64,000 nt of DNA, taken from the NCBI GenBank assembly GCA_015661395.1, contig JACWML010000003.1, forward strand, positions 1 to 64,000, written 5' to 3'. A program made the translations under genes and the position numbers. The stretch comes from Methanomicrobia archaeon. GTDB taxonomy: Archaea > Halobacteriota > Bog-38 > Methanoflorentales > Methanoflorentaceae. The notes under the pieces were generated by a model. It was not told where the DNA came from and ran no database searches. It was given only the letters and a program-made list of their open reading frames with translations. Within the stretch, counting starts at the first letter, position 1; each line of letters begins with the position of its first letter. This document shows, piece after piece, positions 39,969 through 50,555 of the stretch.

Positions 39969-40078
39969 TTCCTCAGAGCAAATCTAACCTCAAAAACAAC
40001 GCAAAGCCGTTCGCTATGGCATTATAGGGAGTTAGAGTTATAAACTTTCGTTTCAGAATAAAAGCAGGAGGGGCAAAG

Positions 40079-40840
40079 ATTTACATCGCCCTAGCAACGA
40101 CGGACTTCGCACTCTACCAGGACATCACCAGAGAGCTTCGCGAAAAGAGGCTCAAATTTGTAACTGTTGCGCCAAGCGAAGCTATAGGGCGCGAAGTTGG
40201 CGTGGTGATTACTTCTGACAAGGAGGCGAGCGCAATCTCCTTTCCGAATGTCGTTATCGCGTCTGATCCCGAGATGGCGGTCAGCGAAGCGATACGACGT
40301 CTCAGGAACACCGGCGTGCCTGAAAGCGCCGTCATAGGGATCGATCCAGGAGATGAACCCGGCATTGCCGTCGTCGCGAATGGTATTGTTGAGGCGGTTT
40401 ATCGCGTCCCCTTAAGGCAGGCCTCGAAGATTGTGGAGCGCATTCGGCAGACCTATCCTGATATCCTCGTACGAATTGGAAACGGAGCACGCCTGACGAG
40501 CACGCATTTAGCAAACGCCTTAATTTCGCACGGCATCGCCGTTGAGTTCGTCGATGAAAGCGGAACTTCGCCATACCTGGGGAAGGGCACGGCAGGAATC
40601 GCGATCTCAGACATCGTTGCTGCAATCAACATCGCATACACGCAAGGCACCCCGGCGGGACGTCAAGACGTGCTCCCTTCGAAGGGTGAGATCCGGCGGA
40701 TTCAAGAGAGGACCAGAGAGCTCTCTGAAGGTCGAACGACGATTTCGCGAAAGCTTGCCCAAAGGGTAGCGAACGGCGAAATAACGATAAACCAAGCTCT
40801 CGCAGAACACGAGGGGGCAGGCCATAATAAAACGCACTAG
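40079..40840 (+). CDS. RuvC/RNase H-fold-like uncharacterised protein; probable ATT start (ORF track begins at internal GTG 40202)
   Basis: IGIDPGDEPGIAVV strand with conserved Asp, VEFVDE, ISDIVAAINIAY; coding-like extension IYIALATTDFALYQDITRELREKRLKFVTVAPSEAIGREVG upstream of the GTG, preceded by GGAGGGG. Confidence 0.65.
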   Translation: MYIALATTDFALYQDITRELREKRLKFVTVAPSEAIGREVGVVITSDKEASAISFPNVVIASDPEMAVSEAIRRLRNTGVPESAVIGIDPGDEPGIAVVANGIVEAVYRVPLRQASKIVERIRQTYPDILVRIGNGARLTSTHLANALISHGIAVEFVDESGTSPYLGKGTAGIAISDIVAAINIAYTQGTPAGRQDVLPSKGEIRRIQERTRELSEGRTTISRKLAQRVANGEITINQALAEHEGAGHNKTH

Positions 40841-42024
40841 CCGCCGAGTCGGTCCCAAGCCTCCTGTTCAGCTATCCTCATAACACGCTTAACAGGGATA
40901 TTTAGCTTCTTGGCAAGCGCAGTTGCTTCGTCAAATTCGGCGGCAACGTTGAGTACAGTCCCGTGCTGGTCTGTCGCAACTTTTACGTTGATCGCGTGGG
41001 ATTCATTGCCTATGCGCACCGTTACGGGCTCAAAACGCCTCAGTGTTTTGATTCTATGATGTGTAGGCGTGATTCGCACCCCCAAGCTGCCAGTTTCTTC
41101 AATGATCTTCTTTGCAAGTCGGTGCGATTCAGCGGGTTGGGTGATCACCTGGATAATGTGTCCAGTTCTGCTTTTTTTCCCCGTCGTAGGTATTATTGCC
41201 ACGTCGAGTGCGCCAATTTCGAGGAGCCCCTCTATGAGACTTCCGAGTACCTCCCCTGTGACGTCATCCACGTTAGTTTCAAGCACCTGGACGTCATCGA
41301 GTAGCAGATCTTCATTGACCTGGCCGAGCGTGGCACGCAGGACGTTTGCGTGAAGGTAGTCTCGAGACCCAGCGCCGTACCCCACGCGCTCGGGGGTCAT
41401 TTGCGGCAAGAAAACGTCCGAAATTCCGGTGAAAAAGGCAAGTATCGCTGCACCTGTCGGGGTGAGCAGTTCGCCCTCAACGGGCCCTCCTCTGGTTATC
41501 AGGTGGTATTTTGAGAGTATGGCAGCGGTCACAGGAGCGGGGACGGGCAGATGCCCGTGATCAGTCTCTACAGACCCCCCACCCACGCATATAGGGGCCG
41601 TGAATATGGAGTTAACCTGGAGTTGTGAAACAGCAGTGCAGGCGCCGATCACATCTGCAACGGCATCTTGAGCGCCCACTTGGTGGAACACGAGCTCATC
41701 TGTGTGAACTCCGTGCACGGCTGCCTCTGCCTCTGCTAGGATCCCAAATATCGCGGTCGCGTCTGCGAGTATCGTTGAACTGATCCCGCACGATTGAATC
41801 GCGTTGATGAGTTCCAGGTACGAGCGTAACCCGTCGTGCGCGATCACGTTGACGCGCGTTGCCCGTATCCCTGACTTTCGCACCTCGCAGATCTGTACTT
41901 CAACGCCTGCGGCAGCTTCCATGTTCTCTCGAACCGCGGATGCGTCCGCGCCAAGATCGATGAGGCATCCGGTCAGCATATCCCCCGAAGCGCCGGAAAA
42001 AGGCTCAAATGCAAGTATCGTCAT
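40837..42024 (-). CDS. larC: Nickel-pincer cofactor biosynthesis protein LarC
   Basis: FEPFSGASGDMLTGCLIDLGAD; ETDHGHLPVPAPVTAAIL; GELLTPTGAAIL; ETNVDDVTGEVLG. Confidence 0.93.
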   Translation of the reverse strand: MTILAFEPFSGASGDMLTGCLIDLGADASAVRENMEAAAGVEVQICEVRKSGIRATRVNVIAHDGLRSYLELINAIQSCGISSTILADATAIFGILAEAEAAVHGVHTDELVFHQVGAQDAVADVIGACTAVSQLQVNSIFTAPICVGGGSVETDHGHLPVPAPVTAAILSKYHLITRGGPVEGELLTPTGAAILAFFTGISDVFLPQMTPERVGYGAGSRDYLHANVLRATLGQVNEDLLLDDVQVLETNVDDVTGEVLGSLIEGLLEIGALDVAIIPTTGKKSRTGHIIQVITQPAESHRLAKKIIEETGSLGVRITPTHHRIKTLRRFEPVTVRIGNESHAINVKVATDQHGTVLNVAAEFDEATALAKKLNIPVKRVMRIAEQEAWDRLGG

Positions 42025-42098
42025 GCGTATGCAGCTAGGGCTCTTTTAGCCACCCTTATATATCACCATGTTATCATATAAGCTTAGGTTCTGATCGT

Positions 42099-44315
42099 AT
42101 GCCGCAAGAGGTCCAGCTAAAAGTCGCCAAAGCCTATCCGAACGATTCTGGAAGGGGTATCGCTCGACTCGACCCAGACACACTTCTCAAGCTTCAGCTG
42201 TCTCCTGGAGAAATCATAGAAATCGTTGGCAAGACCAGTACCGCTGCCAAAGTCTGGCGGGCCGATCGTCAGGATTGGCACGAGGGCATCATACGGATAG
42301 ATGGTTTCATTCGTCAAAACGCAGGCGTCGGGATGGGGGAGCGCGTTCTTGTGCGCAAGTCAAAGGTGAACGAAGCGCAGAAAGTTGTGCTTGCCCCTCC
42401 TGAAGGGAGCGTTGCCCAACCGCTTGCCGAGATGACGGATAGCGTGCACCGTCAGCTGCTCAAGCGCCCAATGGTTCAGGGGGACGTCGTGCCCATTATG
42501 AGTGTCGCGTCACACCCGCTCTTGCGGGTGCCGGGTCAAGCCGTGCCCCTTGTCGTCGTCAATACGAGTCCGCTCGGCGTAGTATTCATCACTGAGCGGA
42601 CCCAACTTGATCTAAGGGATAAGCCCGTCAAAGGGTTTGAATCCGTGCGCGCTACGGGCATCTCGTACGAAGATATCGGAGGCCTAAGCGACGAGATACA
42701 GCGCATACGAGAGGTGATCGAACTTCCGATGAAGCATCCCGAGGTCTTCCAAACCCTTGGCATAACGCCACCGAGCGGCGTGCTGCTTCACGGGCCCCCT
42801 GGTACTGGCAAGACGCTCATTGCAAAAGCCGTTGCGAACGAATCGGGCGCAACGTTCTATTCGATAGCGGGACCGGAGATTATGAGCAAGTACTACGGGG
42901 AGAGCGAGCAACGACTGCGTGAAATCTTCGATGAAGCCCGCGATCGCACCCCCTCGATTGTGTTTATCGATGAGCTTGATTCGATCGCGCCGAAGCGCGA
43001 AGACGTAACCGGAGAAGTCGAGCGACGCGTTGTCGCGCAGCTGCTTACCATAATGGATGGGCTTGAAGAGCGGGGCGAAATAATCATAGTCGGAGCGACA
43101 AACAGGGTTGAAGCGATTGATCCTGCGTTAAGGCGTCCGGGGCGGTTCGATAGGGAGATTGAAATATCGGTGCCGGATTATAGCGGCAGACAGGAGATAC
43201 TACAGATTCACACGCGGGACATGCCACTCGCCAGCGACGTCAAGCTTGAAGCGCTAGCGAGCATCACCCACGGCTTTGTGGGAGCAGATCTTCTCTCGCT
43301 CACGAAAGAGGCGGCGATGCGTGCCTTGAGGAGATACATGCCCGACATCGACCTCGACAAGGAGATTCCGGCAGAGACCCTCACTAAAATGAAAATCACT
43401 GACGAGGATTTCAGCGAAGCGTTTCGAGAAATACAGCCGAGTGCCCTCCGTGAAATCCTTGTCGAAATTCCTGATACCACCTGGAGCGACGTAGGCGGGC
43501 TTGAGGAAGCTCGGCAGGAGTTGATCGAAGCGATAGAATGGCCTCTGAAAGAGCCCCGATCATTTAGAAGAATGGGCATTAAGCCGCCCCGGGGCATCTT
43601 GCTCTTCGGACCGCCAGGAACTGGCAAGACCCTCATCGTCAGAGCGGTGGCTAATGAAACTGAAGCGAACTTCATAAGCGTGCGGGGCCCAGAGCTGATG
43701 AGTAAATGGGTCGGCGAATCAGAGCGTGCAGTAAGGAGCATTTTTAAGAAGGCGCGACAAGTGGCGCCTGTTGTTGTTTTTCTCGACGAACTCGATGCGC
43801 TCGCCCCCGTGAGAGGCGTAGAAGACACGTCACGGGTCTCGGAACGAGTCGTGAACACTCTGCTGACCGAGCTTGACGGATTGCAAGATCTAAAGGACAT
43901 TGTCGTGATCGCCGCTACGAATCGGCCGGACATAGTGGATCCGGCGCTCTTACGCTCAGGACGATTCGACCGAATGATATTGCTTGGTGCGCCTCAGAAG
44001 AGTGCGCGAGTATCAATCTTGAATATCCACACGCGGACAATGCCCCTCTCCGATGACGTGGACATCGAAGAGCTTGCTGATCTTACTGAGTGGTACGTGG
44101 GCAGCGACTTAGAAACTCTCTGCAAAGAGGCGGCAATGCTCGCGTTACGAGAGGCGATGGACATAAGTTCCATTGAAATGCGGCACTTTAGAGAGGCTCT
44201 CAAAAAAGTACGGCCGGCGATTGACGAACACACGATGCAATACTATGAGCAGATAAAACAGAAATTTGCAGGGGGCCGACCTGCTGAGCCGACGACGCAC
44301 ATAAGCTATCAGTGA
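42099..44315 (+). CDS. Cdc48/VAT family AAA+ ATPase
   Basis: Two AAA modules: [23 protein letters not shown] and [23 protein letters not shown]; Walker [30 protein letters not shown]-domain [22 protein letters not shown]. Confidence 0.98.
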   Translation: MPQEVQLKVAKAYPNDSGRGIARLDPDTLLKLQLSPGEIIEIVGKTSTAAKVWRADRQDWHEGIIRIDGFIRQNAGVGMGERVLVRKSKVNEAQKVVLAPPEGSVAQPLAEMTDSVHRQLLKRPMVQGDVVPIMSVASHPLLRVPGQAVPLVVVNTSPLGVVFITERTQLDLRDKPVKGFESVRATGISYEDIGGLSDEIQRIREVIELPMKHPEVFQTLGITPPSGVLLHGPPGTGKTLIAKAVANESGATFYSIAGPEIMSKYYGESEQRLREIFDEARDRTPSIVFIDELDSIAPKREDVTGEVERRVVAQLLTIMDGLEERGEIIIVGATNRVEAIDPALRRPGRFDREIEISVPDYSGRQEILQIHTRDMPLASDVKLEALASITHGFVGADLLSLTKEAAMRALRRYMPDIDLDKEIPAETLTKMKITDEDFSEAFREIQPSALREILVEIPDTTWSDVGGLEEARQELIEAIEWPLKEPRSFRRMGIKPPRGILLFGPPGTGKTLIVRAVANETEANFISVRGPELMSKWVGESERAVRSIFKKARQVAPVVVFLDELDALAPVRGVEDTSRVSERVVNTLLTELDGLQDLKDIVVIAATNRPDIVDPALLRSGRFDRMILLGAPQKSARVSILNIHTRTMPLSDDVDIEELADLTEWYVGSDLETLCKEAAMLALREAMDISSIEMRHFREALKKVRPAIDEHTMQYYEQIKQKFAGGRPAEPTTHISYQ

Positions 44316-44362
44316 GCGTGTTACGAGAAACCCTTTATATGATAACTACATAGCAAGCAAAG

Positions 44363-44623
44363 ATGAAAAAGGAGATATTCGCTAAGAATCTGTCTAATAA
44401 GCAAGTAATGGGGAGCGATGGCACAGACATCGGCACGCTTTATGACCTCATTATAGATGGGAGCACAGGCGATATCCTTGATCTAAAAGTGAAGCCCGAT
44501 CCCGACCTGAATCTGCAGGAGTTTAGGACAGAAAACGACTTTATATTTCTGCCATTTGACGCCGTCAGGGCGATAAAGGACTACATCGTCGTCGACAGAA
44601 AGTTAATCAAACAGCCGCAGTGA
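44363..44623 (+). CDS. PRC-barrel domain protein
   Basis: KNLSNKQVMGSDGTDIGTLYDLIIDGSTGDILDLKVKPD. Confidence 0.9.
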   Translation: MKKEIFAKNLSNKQVMGSDGTDIGTLYDLIIDGSTGDILDLKVKPDPDLNLQEFRTENDFIFLPFDAVRAIKDYIVVDRKLIKQPQ

Positions 44624-44969
44624 TCACAAGAAATGCTGCAGCGCCCGTTTGAGACGAGTGTCGTAGATTGTGCTGAAGATTGTCGCTTTGGCTCATGGTT
44701 TTTGTCATGATTGACTCAGATCGCTGATGTGCAGTGACGTTACCGACTCGGCAGGATGCGACTAGATGAAAAGAGCACTGTATTCGGTATCTCATGCGCC
44801 ACTCTGTTTTTTTTGGTTGCGGCTGCTGGATACACGGTACATCTCAAATCTTCTAATCAAACAGTCGAGCAGCATTGTCCTCTGTCGTTCGCGAACGAGA
44901 CTGCAAATAGCGTTTAAGGTTTCTGACTTAGTAAAGAGACCGCAAAAATAGCCAGAGCAGGGGAATGAA

Positions 44970-45804
44970 ATGCAAGTCGACGATTTAATGAGTGGGCCTG
45001 TATACACAGTTTCACCTGATGATACTGTCAGTCACGTGAAAAACGTGATGCTTAAGCACAAAGTAGGCAGGGTAGTAGTTGCGTATGAGGGGGCTCTTGT
45101 TGGCGTTATCGCCAAATACGACCTCGCGAAGATGCTAGAGTCGTCAGAGGCGGGTTGGCGAAGGAGACATCAAGATCGTGCTCTAGCCAAGACCATAATG
45201 TCTGAGAATCCGCTCACTGCTTCGCCTGAGACGTCACTCGTGAATGCGGCTCAAGAGATGATAGCAAACGGGATCGGCTGCCTCCCGGTAGTAAAAGACG
45301 GCGAACTAGTTGGCATCCTCACTGAGACTGATTTGGTAACATATTTTGCAACCACAGACTCGAGAGTGCAGGTCAAGACTATAATGACCGATTCATTTCT
45401 CACGTGCCACCGTCACCACTCTATCAACCACGTGTTGCGTGACATGGAAACCAACTACGTTTTTCGGACGATCGTTCAGGAAGGGAACGGTTTTCCTGTT
45501 GGCATAATTACACACACCAATCTGACTTTTGCCAAAGAGCCGTTTGTGAGTTCAAAAGACATCGTGATGGTGCGAAAGGCCGAACACGCAGGCGTGCAAA
45601 AAAAATCGATACGTGCGAAAAGTGCTCCAAGTTGCAGAAGACATCATGTCTGAGCCGCTCATAACCATCGGCAGTGATTCAAGAGCAGTGGCCGCCGCGC
45701 GATTGATGGTTGCGAAACGTGTAGATGCGCTTCCTGTCGTCAGAGAAGAGTCGGTCGTGGGCGTTATAGCCAAAACCGATATCGTTCAGAGGATGGTAAA
45801 ATAA
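44970..45804 (+). CDS. CBS-domain protein with four CBS motifs, split by frameshift at an A8 run (45598-45605)
   Basis: ORF 44970..45653 has three CBS motifs and a non-CBS tail KKSIRAKSAPSCRRHHV; ORF 45613..45804 in another frame gives VLQVAEDIMSEPLITIGSDSRAVAAARLMVAKRVDALPVVREESVVGVIAKTDIVQRMVK. Confidence 0.85.
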
Positions 45805-45845
45805 GGTGGCTGCCTGTTTGGTTTGATGAACGACGGGAGTAACTA

Positions 45846-46634
45846 ATGCGATTCGACAACAACGTCGCAATCACAGCATCAGATCTAGCTGCGCGGGCGT
45901 ACGCCATCGATAAAACTGATCGAATATCCCACGCCCTCGATCTCATGGAAAAACACAAAGTCAATCAACTGCTCGTCACAAACGAAGGGGAGATCGTCGG
46001 CGTTTTAACGAAAAAAGGGATTGCACGCACACTGGGGGCGAGTGGCGACGTTATTAAGCCCGCTTCATCACTTCACGTGACCAAGGCAGTAGATGAAACT
46101 TTCACCACCGTAAGCGGCGCACTGACTACCGGCGAGATCAACCTCTTGATGAAATCTTCCGAGGTATTGGTCGTCGTCTGTGAGCAATCTACAAGGTGGA
46201 TAACGTTTAACGAGATCGTCAAAGCCAGCAGACCAGTCGGATCTGCAGGTGAAATCATGGATCCGCCCGTAACGTGTTCGTCGTTTGACCGAGTAACCCA
46301 CGTAACGCGAAGGATGATCGACGAAGATGCGTGGTGGATGGCGGTCGTTGAGGACAGTAAGCTCGTTGGCATTATAACAGAGAATGACATCGCGAAGGCA
46401 ATGAGCCAATTTAGAGATGTAGTGAAGTCTCACTATCAAGATTCACGGGTGAGGAGACTCGTCGTCGATGATATTATGGTCACTGACGTCGCATTTGTGA
46501 GAACTAGTACCCCGTGCGGTGAAGCGGTAGATCTAATGCTGAAACACGACGTGGAGGGTGTGCCTGTCTTTGATCAAATGGATGCGATGGTCGGCATGAT
46601 TACTCAAAATACTATACTTCGCAAGCTTGAATGA
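45846..46634 (+). CDS. CBS-domain protein
   Basis: DRISHALDLMEKHKVNQLLVTNEGEIVGVLTKKGIAR; DIMVTDVAFVRTSTPCGEAVDLMLKHDVEGVPVFDQMDAMVGMITQNTILR. Confidence 0.92.
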   Translation: MRFDNNVAITASDLAARAYAIDKTDRISHALDLMEKHKVNQLLVTNEGEIVGVLTKKGIARTLGASGDVIKPASSLHVTKAVDETFTTVSGALTTGEINLLMKSSEVLVVVCEQSTRWITFNEIVKASRPVGSAGEIMDPPVTCSSFDRVTHVTRRMIDEDAWWMAVVEDSKLVGIITENDIAKAMSQFRDVVKSHYQDSRVRRLVVDDIMVTDVAFVRTSTPCGEAVDLMLKHDVEGVPVFDQMDAMVGMITQNTILRKLE

Positions 46635-46688
46635 TGCGAGATCAGCAACAGCCCTGCAGGCTGTCCCGCTTAACAAAGGCGCTGTCTG

Positions 46689-47747
46689 CTACCTCGGCGT
46701 GATGCCACCCGTACAGTCGATTACTGCTGGGCCTCCGACCTCGCCACTGATCTTGAACCGACAGCCGGCCAACATCTCAGTCACCTCTACCGCAGTAACG
46801 GTGTGAAGCGTCAGCTCGCTTATTGCAATTCTGGAATGTTCCTCTGCTAGCGCCAGCCAGATAACCAACTGGTCGCCCAGATGCACATCGAACGGTGCCC
46901 ATTTCGACAATTGCATTAGAAGCCGCGCTGCCGCCTCTCGTCCAACGAGCTCAGCAGGCTTACCTCGCGCGCCTAAAGCATCCCCTGCTAATCTACCTCC
47001 AGTTGACGTGTCCGCCCAGAGCACGATGCCGCTTCCAGTAGATGCGTTTTTTTCTCTCTGGTCAGAATCTCGCTCGATGCTTACATTTGGATAGCCCGCG
47101 CGCGTGCAGCTTTGTGTTGCTGCTTTCGCTTGGCGTTCTGCGACGTGAGCTGGGAGATTGCGCGAGTGTGATATCCCTCTGATATCTCGTAGAGATCCCA
47201 TGCTGATGACATTAATAGCAGTTAGTCTTTCTACCGGCGTCACGACGACCTTTATGACCCCCCCGCCGCGAGGATAGAACCCCCTCTTCACGAGGCGTAA
47301 TTCGTAGAGAAATCCCATGCTAGCTAGTACAGGATTTAAGACATTGATCACGTAGTCGACTTGCGGTGCCAAGGGATTGTTTGTGCCACCGATAAGGGTA
47401 ACAGATGAAGGTTGATCGGCGAAAGCGAGCACGGGCAGAAGTGCTTGCAGTATGAGCGTAGTACTGCCGGCCGTTTTCGCATCAAAGCTATAAATCCCGC
47501 CGCGCCTCCGTCCTGGAACGAAAGTTACTTCAGACGAGCCAAGCCTGAGCCCGCCCACCTTCGCGTTTGCGACCTCCGCTAAGGCTCGCATCGCCGTTAA
47601 ATGTTGAGGTCGCAGTCCAGGGTTTGCCCGGTTGACCCTCACGTTCTTGATTGCAACGGACTCGCCCGCCAAGGCTGAAAGCGCCAAGCAAACGCGCAGC
47701 ACTTGCCCACCCCCCTCGCCCACGCCGCCGTCAATTTTGATCATCAA
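46689..47747 (-). CDS. rtcA: RNA 3'-terminal phosphate cyclase
   Basis: KIDGGVGEGGGQVLRVCLALSALAG...VRVNRANPGLRPQHLTAMRAL...LIGGTNNPLAPQVDYV...GGGVIKVVV. Confidence 0.95.
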   Translation of the reverse strand: MMIKIDGGVGEGGGQVLRVCLALSALAGESVAIKNVRVNRANPGLRPQHLTAMRALAEVANAKVGGLRLGSSEVTFVPGRRRGGIYSFDAKTAGSTTLILQALLPVLAFADQPSSVTLIGGTNNPLAPQVDYVINVLNPVLASMGFLYELRLVKRGFYPRGGGVIKVVVTPVERLTAINVISMGSLRDIRGISHSRNLPAHVAERQAKAATQSCTRAGYPNVSIERDSDQREKNASTGSGIVLWADTSTGGRLAGDALGARGKPAELVGREAAARLLMQLSKWAPFDVHLGDQLVIWLALAEEHSRIAISELTLHTVTAVEVTEMLAGCRFKISGEVGGPAVIDCTGGITPR

Positions 47748-47979
47748 TATTTACGTAAGCTGAAAATATGAAAAACTGCTGGTGATTTGCAACTCGCGGA
47801 ACGTGAATCTCAAATCGATCAGCATCGACTCAACAAATCGCTGGCGGTGGGTGCAGATTGCAGCGGGAGTTGTCGTGTAGTAAGCCGCCAAGCAAGTATT
47901 ATTTAGTACTTGGTCCTTCTACTACTACCCGAGTTTTGACTGCAGCGCGTATAGCAGTCGATTGTTGTGGGGGCACAGC

Positions 47980-48141
47980 ATGGGACGACAGGACACGACT
48001 ACAGTTTGTAAACTTTGTCAGCGCAGCTTCGAAAAGTCAGAAGTAGGTCGAATCAAAATCCTAAGACGCGAAAAAAAAGGAGAAAGCGCTCTCTGGATCT
48101 GCTCTCACTGTGCAGGGCGAATTAAGTTCGTAGAGCACTGA
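47980..48141 (+). CDS. Small zinc-ribbon protein (53 aa)
   Basis: MGRQDTTTVCKLCQRSFEKSEVGRIKILRREKKGESALWICSHCAGRIKFVEH, two CxxC knuckles; below ORF-track length cutoff. Confidence 0.65.
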   Translation: MGRQDTTTVCKLCQRSFEKSEVGRIKILRREKKGESALWICSHCAGRIKFVEH

Positions 48142-48378
48142 GGCGCTGAGTGTCCTCCGGCGCAAGTCAAGGCAAGCTAGTCTTATGCACGTCTGCCGTG
48201 AGCAGGTGGAGGGACCGGGTCTGCGTTTTTTTGTCCCCACGCATGGCGACCTAAATCAGTTTTTGGCCGACCTGTCTAAGCTCTTCGGACAGCGTAACGA
48301 GGGCGCTAGCGTGCTCTCTGATGGCATTAATGAGCTCAGCTCGGTTGGCTGCGATCAATATGTATTTATGTCCTTGTT

Positions 48379-49149
48379 GTGTTCTATGAGCATGTGAGGG
48401 TTGTTTCACTCACAGGTGAAGAAAAACAGCGTGAGCGGTTCCTCGCTGAACTTGCTCGTCGCTACAAGGTGGCGTCGCTCCGCGAGGAACACAAGGCTAA
48501 GCCGGCGTCATTCACGAGAAAAGACGCAAGCGACCTGCTTTCGATACAGTCACCCACGAGATACGTTCTGACGCAGCGCGCTATTGATGCAAATGAGATC
48601 GCACGAGAGCTCGATCAGTTAGCGGAACGAGAAGACCTTGATTTTGCTATTGTTGTCGGCAGCGCTCTTGCATCAAGAATTGCATCCTTTTACGAGGTTT
48701 ACGAGGCGCGGTTAGAGCCTTCTGTGAACTTCGAACAACAGTTCGAGTCGCTTGCGACTGCACCGGAATGGATAACGCTCGGTGCACTCGTAAGAGCCGT
48801 GCGCGCACATCCTGATATTCACAAAGCAGGAGCGATACTCACGTTCACCGGAGTTGTCCGCGGAGAGGCTTTAGCCCTTGAATTTGACATCTACGAAGGA
48901 GAAGCCCAGCAGCGAATTTCTTCAATCGCGCGCGATTTGACGGCAATAGAGGGCATAGTCGATGCAAAGATATACCACAAATCAGGCCGTGTCAATAGAG
49001 GCGAAGACATCGTGTACATCGTCGTTGCGGCGGCACATCGACAAGAGGGCTTTAAGGCACTAAGGGATGCAATAGAACGCATCAAGAAAGAAGTTCCCAT
49101 TTGGAAAAAGGAACTTACTGAACGGGGTGACAAATGGGTAGGAATATGA
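48379..49149 (+). CDS. moaE: MobB-like/MoaE fusion, molybdopterin synthase catalytic subunit
   Basis: C-terminal HKAGAILTFTGVVRGEA...KIYHKSGRVNRGEDIVYIVVAAAHRQEGFKALRDAIERIKKEVPIWKKELTERGDKWV; N-terminal MobB-like segment. Confidence 0.88.
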   Translation: MFYEHVRVVSLTGEEKQRERFLAELARRYKVASLREEHKAKPASFTRKDASDLLSIQSPTRYVLTQRAIDANEIARELDQLAEREDLDFAIVVGSALASRIASFYEVYEARLEPSVNFEQQFESLATAPEWITLGALVRAVRAHPDIHKAGAILTFTGVVRGEALALEFDIYEGEAQQRISSIARDLTAIEGIVDAKIYHKSGRVNRGEDIVYIVVAAAHRQEGFKALRDAIERIKKEVPIWKKELTERGDKWVGI

Positions 49150-49192
49150 GTGCGGCACTTATTCTTTCTACAGGACGTCGAGGGGTCTCATC

Positions 49193-50515
49193 ATGAGGCT
49201 TTTTGGAACGAACGGTGTGCGGGGGATAGTAAACCATGATGTTACTGCAGAGCTCGCCCTGCGGCTGGCGATGAGCTTAGGAACACTTACGAGGGGCACT
49301 GTGGCGGTCGGACAGGATACGCGCGTGTCCGGTAGTATGCTCAGTCACGCGGCCATCGCGGGACTGCTCGCAACGGGTTGCAAGGTCATAAATCTCGGCA
49401 TAGCGCCGACTCCTGCGGTGCAGTACTTCGTGCGCGACAACGCCGACGCGGGAATCGTGATCACCGCATCGCACAATCCGCGCGAATATAATGGGCTAAA
49501 ACTGATCGCAGGAGATGGAACGGAATTCGCAAGTGAAGGAGAACTTGCTGTTGAAGACGTATATTTCAAAGGTGGTCTGAGGCTTGCTGACTGGCGCGAG
49601 ACCGGTGAACTTTCGGACACTAACGTGATACCCGCTTACATGAAGGGTATTATGGGAAAGGTGAACGCCCCGGACATTAAAAAGCGCGGGTTCGTTGTGG
49701 CCGTCGATACCGGCTCTGGGGCGGGTAGCATTGTTACGCCCTTCTTGCTGAGCAAGCTCAACTGCAAAGTCACCACGATTAATGCGCAGATCGACGGCAC
49801 CTTCCCGAGTAGAAATCCAGAACCGACAGAGGACGTGCTCACCGATCTTGGAAAGATCGTCATGTCGAACGGCGCCGATTTGGGCGTTGCACACGACGGA
49901 GATGCCGATAGAGCGGTTTTTATCGACGAGAAAGGAAATTTCGTCAATGAAGACGTACTACTTGCAATTATCGTCAAGCACGTTCTCTCTAAGAAAGTAG
50001 GTCCCGTCGTCACACCCGTCAGCTCATCGCAGCGGATAGCGGACGTGGCTGAAGCAGCCGGCGCTCACGTCATATGGACTCCTGTGGGGAGCATCTACGT
50101 CGCGAGGATGATGATGCAAGTGAATGCTGTGATAGGGGGAGAAGGCAACGGAGGTATCATCTTCCCTGAACATCAATACTGTCGAGATGGGGCGATGACG
50201 GTAGCGAAGGTACTTGAGATAATGACCGAGCGTCGCAAGAAAATCTCTGAGCTCGTCAAAGAAATTCCCAAACGATATATGGACAAGACGAAAGTCACCT
50301 GTCGCGATCGGGATGCAACAATGCAACAAATTCGTTCATCTGTCGAAGGAAACATCGACACAACCGATGGCGTAAAGATTTGGTATGACGACGGTTGGCT
50401 ACTGATACGCCCCTCTGGGACTGAGCCAATCATCCGAATTTTTGTCGAAGCTGAAACGAAGCGAAGAGCCAGAGACCTCCTAGAAGCGGGTAAGCAACTG
50501 ACCAAAGGCTGCTGA
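49193..50515 (+). CDS. glmM: Phosphoglucosamine mutase / phosphohexomutase
   Basis: RLFGTNGVRGIVNHDVT...VITASHNPREYNGLKLI...VAHDGDADRAVFIDEKG...IGGEGNGGIIFPEHQYCRDG. Confidence 0.94.
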   Translation: MRLFGTNGVRGIVNHDVTAELALRLAMSLGTLTRGTVAVGQDTRVSGSMLSHAAIAGLLATGCKVINLGIAPTPAVQYFVRDNADAGIVITASHNPREYNGLKLIAGDGTEFASEGELAVEDVYFKGGLRLADWRETGELSDTNVIPAYMKGIMGKVNAPDIKKRGFVVAVDTGSGAGSIVTPFLLSKLNCKVTTINAQIDGTFPSRNPEPTEDVLTDLGKIVMSNGADLGVAHDGDADRAVFIDEKGNFVNEDVLLAIIVKHVLSKKVGPVVTPVSSSQRIADVAEAAGAHVIWTPVGSIYVARMMMQVNAVIGGEGNGGIIFPEHQYCRDGAMTVAKVLEIMTERRKKISELVKEIPKRYMDKTKVTCRDRDATMQQIRSSVEGNIDTTDGVKIWYDDGWLLIRPSGTEPIIRIFVEAETKRRARDLLEAGKQLTKGC

Positions 50516-50555
50516 TGTTAGAGCACATAAATCGAATTATCTGGTCCGGTGAGAC

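Noticed and set aside
43208-43933. 241-aa Ser-rich ORF antisense to cdc48
   Set aside because: Shadow ORF over the conserved second AAA module
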